A stretch of DNA of 64,000 nt, from contig CAJTOL010000002.1 in NCBI GenBank assembly GCA_910577645.1, positions 62,001-126,000 on the forward strand, written 5' to 3'. The notes beneath the pieces were generated by a model, which saw only the letters and a list, made by a program, of their open reading frames with translations, did no database searches and was not told the origin of the DNA. Of the stretch, positions 24,773 through 33,968 are shown in pieces. Source of the DNA: an uncultured Lachnospiraceae bacterium (lineage in GTDB: Bacteria > Bacillota > Clostridia > Lachnospirales > Lachnospiraceae). Within the stretch, counting starts at the first letter, position 1. Each line of letters begins with the position of its first letter. The position numbers and the translations under genes were made by a program.

Positions 24773-26599
24773 TTGGAAAAAGAAGGATTGGAGAAGGAAA
24801 ATACCAAAAAGACCATAGAAGCAAAGCTTCTGGTTATTACTATGGGAGCAACGGCGGCTCTTTTTTCCGGAATGGCTTCTTATTACATAGTAAGAGCACA
24901 GCATTACAGAGAGAGATTTTTCCCCAACACGGTTATTAACGGCGTTGAGGCAGATGGCCTTACCCCTAACCAGGTTATGGGGCAAATTATCTCTGAACTG
25001 GGAGATTATGAGCTGACCCTAAAGACACGGAGCGGAAATGAAAGGATCAGCGGCAGCCAGATTGGGCTTATGGCTCAGTTTGATCAGGATCTGGATACTC
25101 TTTTGGAGGAGCAGAACCCCTATGCCTGGGGGATTGGCTATTTTAACCCGGAGGAACACAAAATACCTACGGTTACCGTATTTGATCAGGAGCTTTTGGA
25201 CAAGGCCTTAGACAACCTGGACTGTTTTAACCCATCCCGGATAGAAAAGCCGGAGAATGCGAAGGTTTCTGACTATATTCCGGGAACCGGCTATGAGATT
25301 ATCCCGGAGACTCCGGGAACAGAGTTAAACCGGGATCAGGTAAAGGGAGTTGTGGCCAGTAAAATCATGGGAATGGAGCGGGAGGCCGACCTGGATGCTG
25401 CAGGCTGTTATAAGACAGCAGAGATCCGGGAGGATTACGCCGGTTTGAAGGAGCAGTGCAGCCGGTTAAATCACTATGTCCAGACAAAGGTTACCTACCA
25501 GTTTGGGGAGAAAGAAGAGATTTTAGACGGGGATACCATAAACCAGTGGATTATTCAGGAGGAGGATGGTACAATCTCCTTAGATGAGGAACAGGTAGCC
25601 TGGTTTGTGGAGGAACTGGCGGATAAGTACAATACGGCCTACACCACCAGAAGTTTTCGGACCACCTATGGTCCTGAAGTAAAGGTAAGCGGAAGCTATG
25701 GCTGGCGGATCAATAAAAAAGAAGAAACAGCCCAGCTTTTGGAGATTTTAAAGTCCGGGGAAAGCCAGGTAAGAGAGCCTGTCTATTTTCAGAAGGCGGC
25801 TTCCTATGAAGGAAATGATTACGGAAATACCTATGCGGAGGTGAATTTAACAGCCCAGCATATGTTTTTTTATAAAGACGGACAGATGGTTCTGGAATCG
25901 GATTTTGTCTCCGGAAACCAGAGAAGAAATTTTACCACCCCTCCCGGGATATTCGGCCTGACCTACAAGCAGAAAAAAGCAGTGTTGAAGGGGGAAGGCT
26001 ATGCCAGCCCGGTGGATTTCTGGATGCCCTTTAACGGCGGAATTGGATTCCATGACGCCACCTGGAGAGGCAGCTTCGGCGGAACTATCTATAAGACCAA
26101 CGGGTCTCATGGGTGCATTAATATGCCTTATGCCAAGGCAAAAGAGCTTTACGATTTGGTATATACCAATGTACCGGTGATCTGCTATAATCTGGACGGA
26201 ACAGAAAGCGGAAAATCTTCCGGCGGTTCCCAGGCAGGAAAGGGATCCGGCCAGTCCCGGCCGCCGGTACAGCCCAGCCAGCCGGTGATCCAGGAAACGC
26301 TGCCAGCGGTACAGCCCAGCCAGCCGGCGATTCAGGAAACTCAGCCGCCGGTACAGCCCGGTTTGCCGGCGCCGTCTGAGACACCGCCCCAGTCCGATGG
26401 ATCTCTTATTACTCCGGCTCAGCCGGATGGACAGACGCCGGGGGGAGGCCCCCAACCGTCCGAGACCCTTCCGGCAGCGCCTTCCACACCGGAGGCTCAG
26501 CCTGACAGTCCGGTGATTACGCCTGCGGGAGAGATTGGCCCGGGACTGGTTTCTACCACTGCCGCGGACAGCCAGCCGGAAATTGGCCCCGGCGTTTAG
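24773..26599 (+). CDS. L,D-transpeptidase (YkuD) with N-terminal anchor
   Basis: 608 residues. A membrane anchor (LLVITMGATAALFSGMASYYIV, ~residues 19-40) leads to peptidoglycan-binding-like repeats (~55-320) and the YkuD catalytic domain (~345-470) with the signature GSHGCINMP (catalytic Cys near residue 447). It makes 3-3 cross-links or attaches proteins to peptidoglycan. From residue ~480 a Pro/Gln/Ser-rich tail repeats units like VQPSQPVIQET, probably a flexible wall-spanning segment. Start is TTG with AGGAG six bases ahead; no better ATG exists nearby. First gene of a wall cluster with the carboxypeptidase and LCP protein. Confidence 0.92.
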   Translation: MEKEGLEKENTKKTIEAKLLVITMGATAALFSGMASYYIVRAQHYRERFFPNTVINGVEADGLTPNQVMGQIISELGDYELTLKTRSGNERISGSQIGLMAQFDQDLDTLLEEQNPYAWGIGYFNPEEHKIPTVTVFDQELLDKALDNLDCFNPSRIEKPENAKVSDYIPGTGYEIIPETPGTELNRDQVKGVVASKIMGMEREADLDAAGCYKTAEIREDYAGLKEQCSRLNHYVQTKVTYQFGEKEEILDGDTINQWIIQEEDGTISLDEEQVAWFVEELADKYNTAYTTRSFRTTYGPEVKVSGSYGWRINKKEETAQLLEILKSGESQVREPVYFQKAASYEGNDYGNTYAEVNLTAQHMFFYKDGQMVLESDFVSGNQRRNFTTPPGIFGLTYKQKKAVLKGEGYASPVDFWMPFNGGIGFHDATWRGSFGGTIYKTNGSHGCINMPYAKAKELYDLVYTNVPVICYNLDGTESGKSSGGSQAGKGSGQSRPPVQPSQPVIQETLPAVQPSQPAIQETQPPVQPGLPAPSETPPQSDGSLITPAQPDGQTPGGGPQPSETLPAAPSTPEAQPDSPVITPAGEIGPGLVSTTAADSQPEIGPGV

Positions 26600-26614
26600 A
26601 GGAAAGGAAATTCA

Positions 26615-28066
26615 ATGAACAGGAAAATATTTATCAGCAGAATGTTGATTTTATCTTTCATAATTTCCGTGATTGGAGGAAATACTGTATTTGCGGCCCC
26701 GGCCTGGACCGACGACTCCGGAGTAAGTTTGGAGTCGGAAGCGGGAATTGTTATAGATGCCCAGTCCGGAACCGTTATATATGGAAAGAACAGCAAAGAG
26801 CAGTATTTTCCGGCCAGCATTACTAAGGTGATGACAGCTCTTTTGGTGCTGGAAAACTGCTCTATGGATGACATTGTAACATTTTCCCATGATGCAGTTT
26901 ATAATGTAGAATCCGGAAGCACCAACGCAGGAATCGATGAAGGGGAGCAGATGACGGTAAAGGACTGTCTTTATGCTATGATGCTTAAATCTGCCAATGA
27001 GGCGGCCAATGCCCTGGCAGAACACGTATCCGGCAGCAGGGAGGCCTTTGCGGATTTGATGACAGCCCGGGCAAAGGAGCTGGGATGTGAAAATACCAGC
27101 TTTAAAAATCCCAGCGGTTTAAATGATCCGGAACACTATACCACAGCCAGTGATTTTGCCCTGATTGTTCAGGCAGCCTGGAAGCTGGAGGGATTTCGGG
27201 AGATAGAATCCCAACTGACTTATAAACTTCCGCCTACCAGAAACGATCCGGAAGGTCTGACTATCCGGCAGGAGCACAAGATGATGCTGGAATCCTGGGG
27301 GCAGTATTATGACCCTGAGGTAAAAGGGGGAAAGACCGGGTATACTATCCTTGCCGGAAACACTTTGACTACCGTGGCAGAGCGGGACGGAAGAACTTTG
27401 ATTGTGGTGATTTTAAAAGGAAGCAAGCCGGATCACTATACCACCTATACAGATACCAGAAAGCTTTTAGACTACGGGTTTGATGGATTCATCAATTATA
27501 ATCCGGCGCAGGAAGAGACGGACCTGGCAGGACTTTTCCAGGAGCTGAAAGGCCTGGGAGCAGATCTGGGAGAGGAATCCAAGATTACGATAGATACAGA
27601 AGGCTGCATTACCGTCCCGGCAGGGGCTGCATTTTCAGACGCGGCCCGGAGTATTTCTACAGAGCTGGCCGCTGACGCTCCTTTTGGGGCCATAGCCCGC
27701 CTTGACTATACTTACGAGGGAAGGCCGGTTGGAAGCGCTTATATAAAGACGGAGCAAAATGTTTCTATTGTCACAGAGCCGGAAAACCAGGGGTCGGAGG
27801 ATTCAGAGACAGACGGAACAGGCTGGAAAGGGTTTCCGATTCCCGGCATGTGGATTTTTATCGGAGCCGGAGTTTTTGCTTTTGCGGCTTTGGCGGCCGG
27901 TTTGATTTATATGTGGAATCAGCAGCTTAAGAAGGAGAAACAGAGAAGGGAAGAACGGATACAAGCCCGCAGGCGCAGGATGAAAGAGGCAGGGATTTCC
28001 ATGGAAGAATTTGAGCGCCTTTTAAAGGAGAGGCAGGACAAGCAGAATAAAGAAAAAGGATTGTAA
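26615..28066 (+). CDS. D-alanyl-D-alanine carboxypeptidase (peptidase S11)
   Basis: 483 residues, DacA/DacF type low-mass penicillin-binding protein. A signal peptide (ISRMLILSFIISVIGGNTVFAAPA) precedes the catalytic domain with Ser68-x-x-Lys71 (PASITKVMT), SAN in KSANEAAN and KTG in GGKTGYT. It trims the terminal D-Ala of stem peptides. Unusually for the family it ends with a second hydrophobic helix (MWIFIGAGVFAFAALAAGLIYMW) and a ~50-residue strongly charged cytosolic coil (KEKQRREERIQARRRRMKEA) instead of the common amphipathic anchor. Four bases separate it from the LCP gene. Confidence 0.93.
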   Translation: MNRKIFISRMLILSFIISVIGGNTVFAAPAWTDDSGVSLESEAGIVIDAQSGTVIYGKNSKEQYFPASITKVMTALLVLENCSMDDIVTFSHDAVYNVESGSTNAGIDEGEQMTVKDCLYAMMLKSANEAANALAEHVSGSREAFADLMTARAKELGCENTSFKNPSGLNDPEHYTTASDFALIVQAAWKLEGFREIESQLTYKLPPTRNDPEGLTIRQEHKMMLESWGQYYDPEVKGGKTGYTILAGNTLTTVAERDGRTLIVVILKGSKPDHYTTYTDTRKLLDYGFDGFINYNPAQEETDLAGLFQELKGLGADLGEESKITIDTEGCITVPAGAAFSDAARSISTELAADAPFGAIARLDYTYEGRPVGSAYIKTEQNVSIVTEPENQGSEDSETDGTGWKGFPIPGMWIFIGAGVFAFAALAAGLIYMWNQQLKKEKQRREERIQARRRRMKEAGISMEEFERLLKERQDKQNKEKGL

Positions 28067-28069
28067 ACT

Positions 28070-29449
28070 ATGAGGCAGGAAGAGTATCATATTCCAAAGA
28101 GAAAGACTGCCGGAGGAACGGAGACCGGGAAAAAACGGATCCGGATTTACCGGGAGGAAGGATACGATTCCAGACGAAATGTTCATTCGCCCGGCAGCAG
28201 GCGGGCTGCCGGCGCAAAGAAAAGGAAGAAAAAGGGCCAATGGGTTAAGTACCTCTTTCTCATCCTTTTGATGCTGGCAGCTGCCGGCGCTTCCGGGCTC
28301 TTTTTCTGGACCTATGCCATGATGGGCAGAATTCAAAAAGATCCGGAGATGAAGGTGGAAGATATTACCAATCCCCACATTGATACAGAGACCAGACAAG
28401 TTATGAGAGAGAATTGGACCATTGCCGTTTTCGGAGTAGATTCCACAGATGGCAGTCTGGGGAAAGGGGCAAACGCCGATGTTATTATGCTCTGCAATAT
28501 CAATCAGAAAACAGGAGGGATCCGCGTAGCCTCTGTTTACCGGGATACCTGCATGAAAGTAGGGGAGAAGAATCCCTATAGAAAGATTAATGAGGCCTAT
28601 GCCAGAGGCGGTATTAAGCAGGCGGTAGAGGCTTTAAATGAAAATCTGGACATTGAGATTGACGACTATGTTGCGGTAAACTGGAAAGCCGTTGCGGATG
28701 CCGTTAACCTGCTGGGAGGAATTGAGATAGAGATTACCAGAGAGGAATTCCGCTATATTAATTCTTATATTACCAGCACGGTAAAAGGATCCGGAGTGGG
28801 ATCTTATCAGCTTGAAGCCTCCGGGCTAAATCATCTGGACGGAGTTCAGACAGTAGCCTATGCCAGGCTGAGGAAGATGGATACCGACTTTCAGAGAACC
28901 GAAAGACAGAGAGAGGTTTTAAAACAGGTTCTGGAAAAGGCAAAGACTGCCGACTTAGGCGTATTAAACAACATTCTTATGGGAGTATTGCCCCAAACCA
29001 TGAGCAGCCTTGAGATGGACAGCCTGATTCCCATTGCGGCAAATTTGAAAAAGTACCATCTGGAGGATACCGCCGGTTTTCCCTTTGATCTGGAAACCAG
29101 ACGGATTCGGGAAAACGGGAAAGGGATTGACTACGTATTTCCAATAGATTTGGAAAGCAATGTAGTGAAGCTTCACCAGTTTTTGTATGGAACAGAAGAA
29201 TATATACCTTCACAGCAGGTGAAGGAAATCAGTGCATCTGTGGAGGAAAAGAGAAGGAGCCGTCCTGTCCCGGCAAAGGCGCCGGAGACAACAGCGGCTC
29301 CCGGGAAAGAGACAAAGGAGGAATCCCGGTCCGGGATTGAGGAGGAAAAAGAATCTTCCTCCCAGTGGGCTATGCCCACTACAGAGGCCTTCGATCCCAC
29401 TGCTCCCGAGCTTTTTCAAATATCGCCAATAGATTCACTATTATATTAG
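28070..29449 (+). CDS. LytR-CpsA-Psr (LCP) family glycopolymer ligase
   Basis: 459 residues. A basic cytosolic head (~55 residues), one helix (YLFLILLMLAAAGASGLFFW), then the LCP domain (~115-270) with FGVDSTDG, GANADVIML, SVYRDTCMKV, YRKINEAYARGG and AYARLRKMDTDFQRTERQR. LCP enzymes transfer lipid-linked glycopolymers such as teichoic acid or capsule to peptidoglycan. The last ~70 residues are Pro/Glu/Ser-rich and disordered. Third gene of the wall cluster. Confidence 0.93.
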   Translation: MRQEEYHIPKRKTAGGTETGKKRIRIYREEGYDSRRNVHSPGSRRAAGAKKRKKKGQWVKYLFLILLMLAAAGASGLFFWTYAMMGRIQKDPEMKVEDITNPHIDTETRQVMRENWTIAVFGVDSTDGSLGKGANADVIMLCNINQKTGGIRVASVYRDTCMKVGEKNPYRKINEAYARGGIKQAVEALNENLDIEIDDYVAVNWKAVADAVNLLGGIEIEITREEFRYINSYITSTVKGSGVGSYQLEASGLNHLDGVQTVAYARLRKMDTDFQRTERQREVLKQVLEKAKTADLGVLNNILMGVLPQTMSSLEMDSLIPIAANLKKYHLEDTAGFPFDLETRRIRENGKGIDYVFPIDLESNVVKLHQFLYGTEEYIPSQQVKEISASVEEKRRSRPVPAKAPETTAAPGKETKEESRSGIEEEKESSSQWAMPTTEAFDPTAPELFQISPIDSLLY

Positions 29450-29494
29450 GTGACGCCAAGCGTCACGTGCCGATTCATTATTATACCAGGAGGA
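29450..29494 (+). repeat. Leader repeat, copy 1, providing the bcp ribosome site
   Basis: GTGACGC-CAA-GCGTCAC forms a tight 7-bp hairpin (29450-29466). The following bases through AGGAGGA (to 29494) match 42395-42437 at 38 of 43 positions. The hairpin begins at the base right after the LCP stop codon. Confidence 0.8.
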
Positions 29495-29500
29495 GATGTT

Positions 29501-29953
29501 ATGTTGGAGATCGGAACAAAAGCCCCGGAATTTACTTTATCGGATCAAGATGGAAACCAGGTAAGCCTGACAGATTTTAAGGGAAAAAAGGTGATATTAT
29601 ACTTCTATCCCAAAGACAATACCCCGGGCTGCACGACTCAGGCCTGTGGATTTGGAGAGCTTTATCCCCAATTTCAGGAAAAGGACGGGGTTATTTTAGG
29701 AGTCAGCAAGGATACTGTGGCGTCCCACAAAAAATTCCAGGAGAAATACAGCCTTCCGTTCCCTCTGCTTTCGGATACAGAGCTTTCTGTCATAAAGGCA
29801 TATGATGTGTGGCAGGAGAAAAATATGTACGGAAAGAAAACCATGGGAGTGGTGCGTACCACTTATTTGATTGATGAGGAAGGAACGATTATAAAAGCTT
29901 TCGGAAAGGTAAAAGCAAAGGACAATCCGGCTCAAATGCTGGAACTTTTGTAA
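29501..29953 (+). CDS. bcp: Thioredoxin-dependent peroxiredoxin, Bcp type
   Basis: 150 residues, thioredoxin fold. Peroxidatic Cys44 and resolving Cys49 sit in the typical NTPGCTTQACGFG (C-x4-C) motif, with VVRTTYLIDEEG toward the end. It reduces hydrogen peroxide and organic hydroperoxides using thioredoxin. ATG 29501 has AGGAGGAGA upstream, supplied by the leader repeat. It leads a tight group with yaaA (9 bases on) and the nuclease-helicase. Confidence 0.94.
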   Translation: MLEIGTKAPEFTLSDQDGNQVSLTDFKGKKVILYFYPKDNTPGCTTQACGFGELYPQFQEKDGVILGVSKDTVASHKKFQEKYSLPFPLLSDTELSVIKAYDVWQEKNMYGKKTMGVVRTTYLIDEEGTIIKAFGKVKAKDNPAQMLELL

Positions 29954-29962
29954 GGGCCTTAT

Positions 29963-30778
29963 ATGAAAATCATCATTTCACCTGCCAAGAAAATGAATGA
30001 AAACACGGATTTTTTTCCGGCAGAAGAAATCCCGGCGTTTACGGAGCGGACCAAAATACTTCTGGAAAAGATAAAATCCCTGACCTGTGAGGAGGCCCGG
30101 GAGGTGTGGCAGTGCAACCAAAAGCTGGCAGAGCTGAACTACCACAGATTCCGCCGTATGACTCCGGCCGGCTTGGAAAATTTGTCGGCTATGACCCCTG
30201 CCCTTATGGCCTACGAGGGGATCCAGTACCAGTATCTGTCCCCCATGACCTTTGAAGAGAAGGCCTGGCAGTATGCCCGGGAACACCTTCGGATCTTGTC
30301 CGGCTTTTACGGGATACTGCGCCCCTTTGACGGGGTTTTTCCCTACCGGCTGGAGATGCAGGCAAAGCTTTCGGCAGACGGATGCAAAAACCTTTACGAA
30401 TTCTGGGGAGGGAGTCTGTATGACAGCCTGATTTCAGAAGAAAAGGGCACTCGGCCGGTTATCCTGAACCTGGCTTCCAAAGAGTATTCCCAATGCATAG
30501 AGCCTTGCCTTAAAGGGCCTGTCCGGTTTATTACCTGTGTATTCGGTGAGAGAAGGGACGGAAAGATTCGGCAGAAAGCTACATTGGCTAAGATGGCAAG
30601 GGGGGAGATGGTCCGGTTTCTGGCCGAAAACCAGATTGAGAATCCGGAAGATATAAAGGATTTTCGGGGGCTGGGCTTTGCCTACTCTTCGGAACATTCC
30701 GCTGTAAGTGTGGGAAAGTTGGGACAAAAGCTGGAAACCTATACCTTTATAAAAGAAGAAGGAATATTATGTACATAG
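29963..30778 (+). CDS. yaaA: Peroxide stress protein YaaA (UPF0246)
   Basis: 271 residues. Family blocks are IIISPAKKMNENTDFF at the N terminus, LSGFYGILRPFDGVFPYRLEM, ILNLASKEYSQCI and the FRGLGFAYSSEHS end. In E. coli YaaA lowers damaging free iron and protects DNA during peroxide stress. Its position between a peroxiredoxin and a DNA-repair enzyme fits that role well. The stop lies ten bases inside the next gene. Confidence 0.93.
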   Translation: MKIIISPAKKMNENTDFFPAEEIPAFTERTKILLEKIKSLTCEEAREVWQCNQKLAELNYHRFRRMTPAGLENLSAMTPALMAYEGIQYQYLSPMTFEEKAWQYAREHLRILSGFYGILRPFDGVFPYRLEMQAKLSADGCKNLYEFWGGSLYDSLISEEKGTRPVILNLASKEYSQCIEPCLKGPVRFITCVFGERRDGKIRQKATLAKMARGEMVRFLAENQIENPEDIKDFRGLGFAYSSEHSAVSVGKLGQKLETYTFIKEEGILCT

Positions 30779-33700
30779 CAGATTTGCACATCCATTCCAG
30801 ATATTCCAGGGCCACAAGCCGTGACTGCACCCCGGAATATTTGGATCTCTGGGCGAAAAAGAAAGGGATTCACATTGTAGGAACCGGGGACTTTACCCAC
30901 CCTGCCTGGAGAGAAGAGCTGGAGGAAAAATTAGAGCCGGAAGGAAATGGCCTGTACCGTTTGAAGAAAGAGTATTGTCTGGAAAACCAAACGGCAGGCG
31001 GGGGAGAGGCCCGGTTTGTCATCACCGGGGAGATTAGTTCTATTTACAAGAAAAATGGCCGTGTCCGCAAGGTCCACAGCCTTATTTTACTGCCCGGCCT
31101 TGAGGACGCTTTTCTGGTATCTAAGAAGCTGGAGTCTATCGGCAATATTCATTCCGACGGAAGGCCCATTCTGGGATTGGACTGTCGGGATCTGTTAGAG
31201 ATCCTTTTGGAGATTTCCCCCAGATCCATCTATATTCCGGCCCACATCTGGACTCCTCATTTTTCTTTATTTGGAGCGTTTTCCGGCTTTGACACAGTGG
31301 AGGAATGTTTTGAAGACTTAACTCCATATATCCATGCCATGGAGACCGGACTGTCTTCAGATCCGCCTATGAACTGGCGGCTTTCTATGCTGGATTCCTA
31401 CCAGCTGGTATCCAATTCCGATGCACATTCCCCGGGAAAGCTGGGGCGGGAGGCCAATCTTTTTCAGATCCCCTTAAGCTATGATGGATTGTATCAGGCT
31501 ATCCAAACAGGGGAAGGTCTTCAAGGGACGGTGGAATTTTTCCCGGAGGAGGGGAAATACCATCTTGACGGTCACCGCAAATGCCACCTGTGCCTGACTC
31601 CGGATCAGACTCTCCAATATGGAGGAAAATGTCCGGTATGCGGTAAAAAAATTACCATTGGCGTTGCCAACCGGGCGCAGCAGCTGGCCGACAGGCCGGA
31701 GGGCTTTATAAAGCCCGGGGCCAAACCTTTTGAAAGTCTGGTGCCTCTCCAGGAGGTTATCGCTGCTTCCACAAAAAGATCAGCCGCCAGCGCCAAGGTT
31801 TTAAATCAGTATGAGGATATGTTGAAAAAACTGGGGCCGGAGTTTGCCATTTTAAGGGAAATTCCCATAGAAGAAATTAAACAGGCGTCCGGCCGTCTTA
31901 TTGCCCAGGGAATTTCCCGTTTGCGGGAAGGAAAGGTAGAGAGGATTCCCGGCTTTGACGGGGAATACGGAACCATTCAGCTGTTTGCGCCTGGAGAAAT
32001 CGAAAAGACAGACGGGCAGATGGATTTATTCGGCAGCTTTGGTATAGAGATGGTTCAGGCTCAGCAGGTTTCTTCTGAGGTTTCCCAAATCAACTTTTCA
32101 GAGGAGGAAGAGCCGGAGAGCCAAAATAATTCTGACGGTACATCCGGCCATCTGGCCAACGAGCTGAATCCTTCCCAGCAAAAGGCCGTGGAGGCGGTTG
32201 GCCGGGCGGCTGCGGTGATTGCAGGCCCCGGAACCGGAAAAACCAAAACCCTGGTAGCGCGGATCTTATGGCTTTTGCAGAACCGAAAGGTTAAGCCTTC
32301 GGAGATTACAGCGGTTACTTTTACCAATAAAGCAGCGGCGGAGATGAAAGAGAGGCTGAAAGGGGAGCTGGGAAGCGCCCGCTCCTTAAATAGAATGCAG
32401 ATAGGAACCTTCCACTCTCTCTGCTTAAAGCTTTTAAAGGATAAACGGCCTTCTTTCGCCGTGGCGGATCAGTGGACCAAAATCCAGCTGGCCGGGGAGG
32501 CCATAGAAGCGTTTTCCCTGTCCTGCAGGCCGGATCAATTTCTAAGGGAAGTATCTTTGTGGAAGGTTTCAGGGGAAAATGGCCGGGAGGCAGAGAACAT
32601 TAAGGCCATGGAATACTATCAGGACAACCTGAAAAAAATGGATTACCTGGATTATGATGATCTTCTGACAGAGACCCTGAAACTTCTTGAAGAAGGAAGG
32701 GATCTGAACCAAAAGGCCTTTTCTTACCTGCTGGTAGATGAATTCCAGGATATCAGCCCTCTGCAGCTCCGGCTGATTTTAGAGTGGAACAAAGAGGGCA
32801 GGGAGCTGTTTGTAATTGGAGATCCGGATCAGTCTATCTATGGCTTTCGGGGAGCAGATTCAGGATGCTTTGAAGCCTTGAAAGCCATAGAGCCAGGGCT
32901 TGAAACCATTTATCTCAAGGACAATTACCGCTCGGCTCCGCCTATTGTAAAAGCCGGGGCAGCGGTGATTTCCCATAATCCGGGGGGAACAAGGAGCTTT
33001 ACGCCCCACCGGCCCGGAGAGCAGAAAATCCGCATTGTCCAGGCGGCAGGGGATCTTGCGGAAGCTATATTTGCCGCAAAAGAGATTAACAGGATGACCG
33101 GCGGCATCGATATGCTGGATGCGGCAGACAATATCCGAAGCCGGGAGGGGATGGAAGTGCGAAGCTTTTCCGAGATTGCCCTTTTATATCGGACAAGACG
33201 CCAGGGGGCTCTTTTGGAAAAATGCCTGCAAAAAGAGAGTATCCCCTATGTAGTAGCCGGTCAGGATGATTTCCTGGCGGATCCGGCAGTCCAGGGAACC
33301 CTTGCATTTTTCCGGTATCTGCTGCAAAAGGAGGATTTGCTGGCTCTGGAGCAGTGCCGGAGGCTTTTGTGGGAGCCGGAAGAAAATGCCCTGTCCCAAA
33401 TCATATTCCAACAGGCTGTAGAAGAATTTGCGCCGAAAATAAAGGGAGGAAACCCTTCCAGGCTTCTGGACACCTGGATAGAAAGACTGGGAAAGAGCGT
33501 CCACAGGGAAGCTTTGGAGCAGCTTCGATCCGCAGCCCTTTTTTACAAAACAACGGCGGAATTTCTGGATGGTATGACCCTGGGAAGGGAAGGGGATATC
33601 AGACGGTGCGGCGGCAAATCCTATACCCCGGACATGGTTACCCTGATGACCCTTCATGCATCTAAGGGCCTGGAATTCCCGGCAGTGATTATCTGTGGAG

Positions 33701-33945
33701 TCAATCAGAAAACCCTGCCTTTGGAGACAGAAAAAGGGGAGTCGGACTTGGAAGAGGAGCGGCGTTTATTTTTCGTGGGAATGACCCGGGCAAAGGAAGA
33801 ATTGATCCTGACTGTTTCCGGGGAACCGTCCAGATTCTTAGACGAGATTCCACGGGAATTTACAGAAAAGGAGAAAGCCAAAAGAGGGGGCAGGGAAGGA
33901 GGAGGAAAGCAGCTGAGCCTGTTTGAGCTGTTTCCTGCTTTTTAG
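30769..33945 (+). CDS. PHP (EndoQ-like) nuclease fused to UvrD-type helicase
   Basis: A 1058-residue fusion. Residues 1-~400 are a PHP domain of the endonuclease Q kind: DLHIHSRYSRATSRD (His7, His9), TGDFTHP, SNSDAHSPGKLG, and a four-Cys zinc ribbon CHLC...CPVCGKK near residues 271-295. Residues ~455-1045 are a superfamily 1 helicase: LNPSQQKAVEA, Walker A GPGTGKTKT (~485), DEFQD (~657), GDPDQSIYGFRGAD, TLHASKGLEF (~964) and FFVGMTRAKEE. EndoQ nicks DNA 5' of deaminated bases (uracil, hypoxanthine); the attached helicase could unwind from that nick (inference). It overlaps yaaA by ten bases, so the two are translationally coupled. Confidence 0.92.
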   Translation: MYIADLHIHSRYSRATSRDCTPEYLDLWAKKKGIHIVGTGDFTHPAWREELEEKLEPEGNGLYRLKKEYCLENQTAGGGEARFVITGEISSIYKKNGRVRKVHSLILLPGLEDAFLVSKKLESIGNIHSDGRPILGLDCRDLLEILLEISPRSIYIPAHIWTPHFSLFGAFSGFDTVEECFEDLTPYIHAMETGLSSDPPMNWRLSMLDSYQLVSNSDAHSPGKLGREANLFQIPLSYDGLYQAIQTGEGLQGTVEFFPEEGKYHLDGHRKCHLCLTPDQTLQYGGKCPVCGKKITIGVANRAQQLADRPEGFIKPGAKPFESLVPLQEVIAASTKRSAASAKVLNQYEDMLKKLGPEFAILREIPIEEIKQASGRLIAQGISRLREGKVERIPGFDGEYGTIQLFAPGEIEKTDGQMDLFGSFGIEMVQAQQVSSEVSQINFSEEEEPESQNNSDGTSGHLANELNPSQQKAVEAVGRAAAVIAGPGTGKTKTLVARILWLLQNRKVKPSEITAVTFTNKAAAEMKERLKGELGSARSLNRMQIGTFHSLCLKLLKDKRPSFAVADQWTKIQLAGEAIEAFSLSCRPDQFLREVSLWKVSGENGREAENIKAMEYYQDNLKKMDYLDYDDLLTETLKLLEEGRDLNQKAFSYLLVDEFQDISPLQLRLILEWNKEGRELFVIGDPDQSIYGFRGADSGCFEALKAIEPGLETIYLKDNYRSAPPIVKAGAAVISHNPGGTRSFTPHRPGEQKIRIVQAAGDLAEAIFAAKEINRMTGGIDMLDAADNIRSREGMEVRSFSEIALLYRTRRQGALLEKCLQKESIPYVVAGQDDFLADPAVQGTLAFFRYLLQKEDLLALEQCRRLLWEPEENALSQIIFQQAVEEFAPKIKGGNPSRLLDTWIERLGKSVHREALEQLRSAALFYKTTAEFLDGMTLGREGDIRRCGGKSYTPDMVTLMTLHASKGLEFPAVIICGVNQKTLPLETEKGESDLEEERRLFFVGMTRAKEELILTVSGEPSRFLDEIPREFTEKEKAKRGGREGGGKQLSLFELFPAF

Positions 33946-33968
33946 AACAATAAAGAAAGGATATCTTT

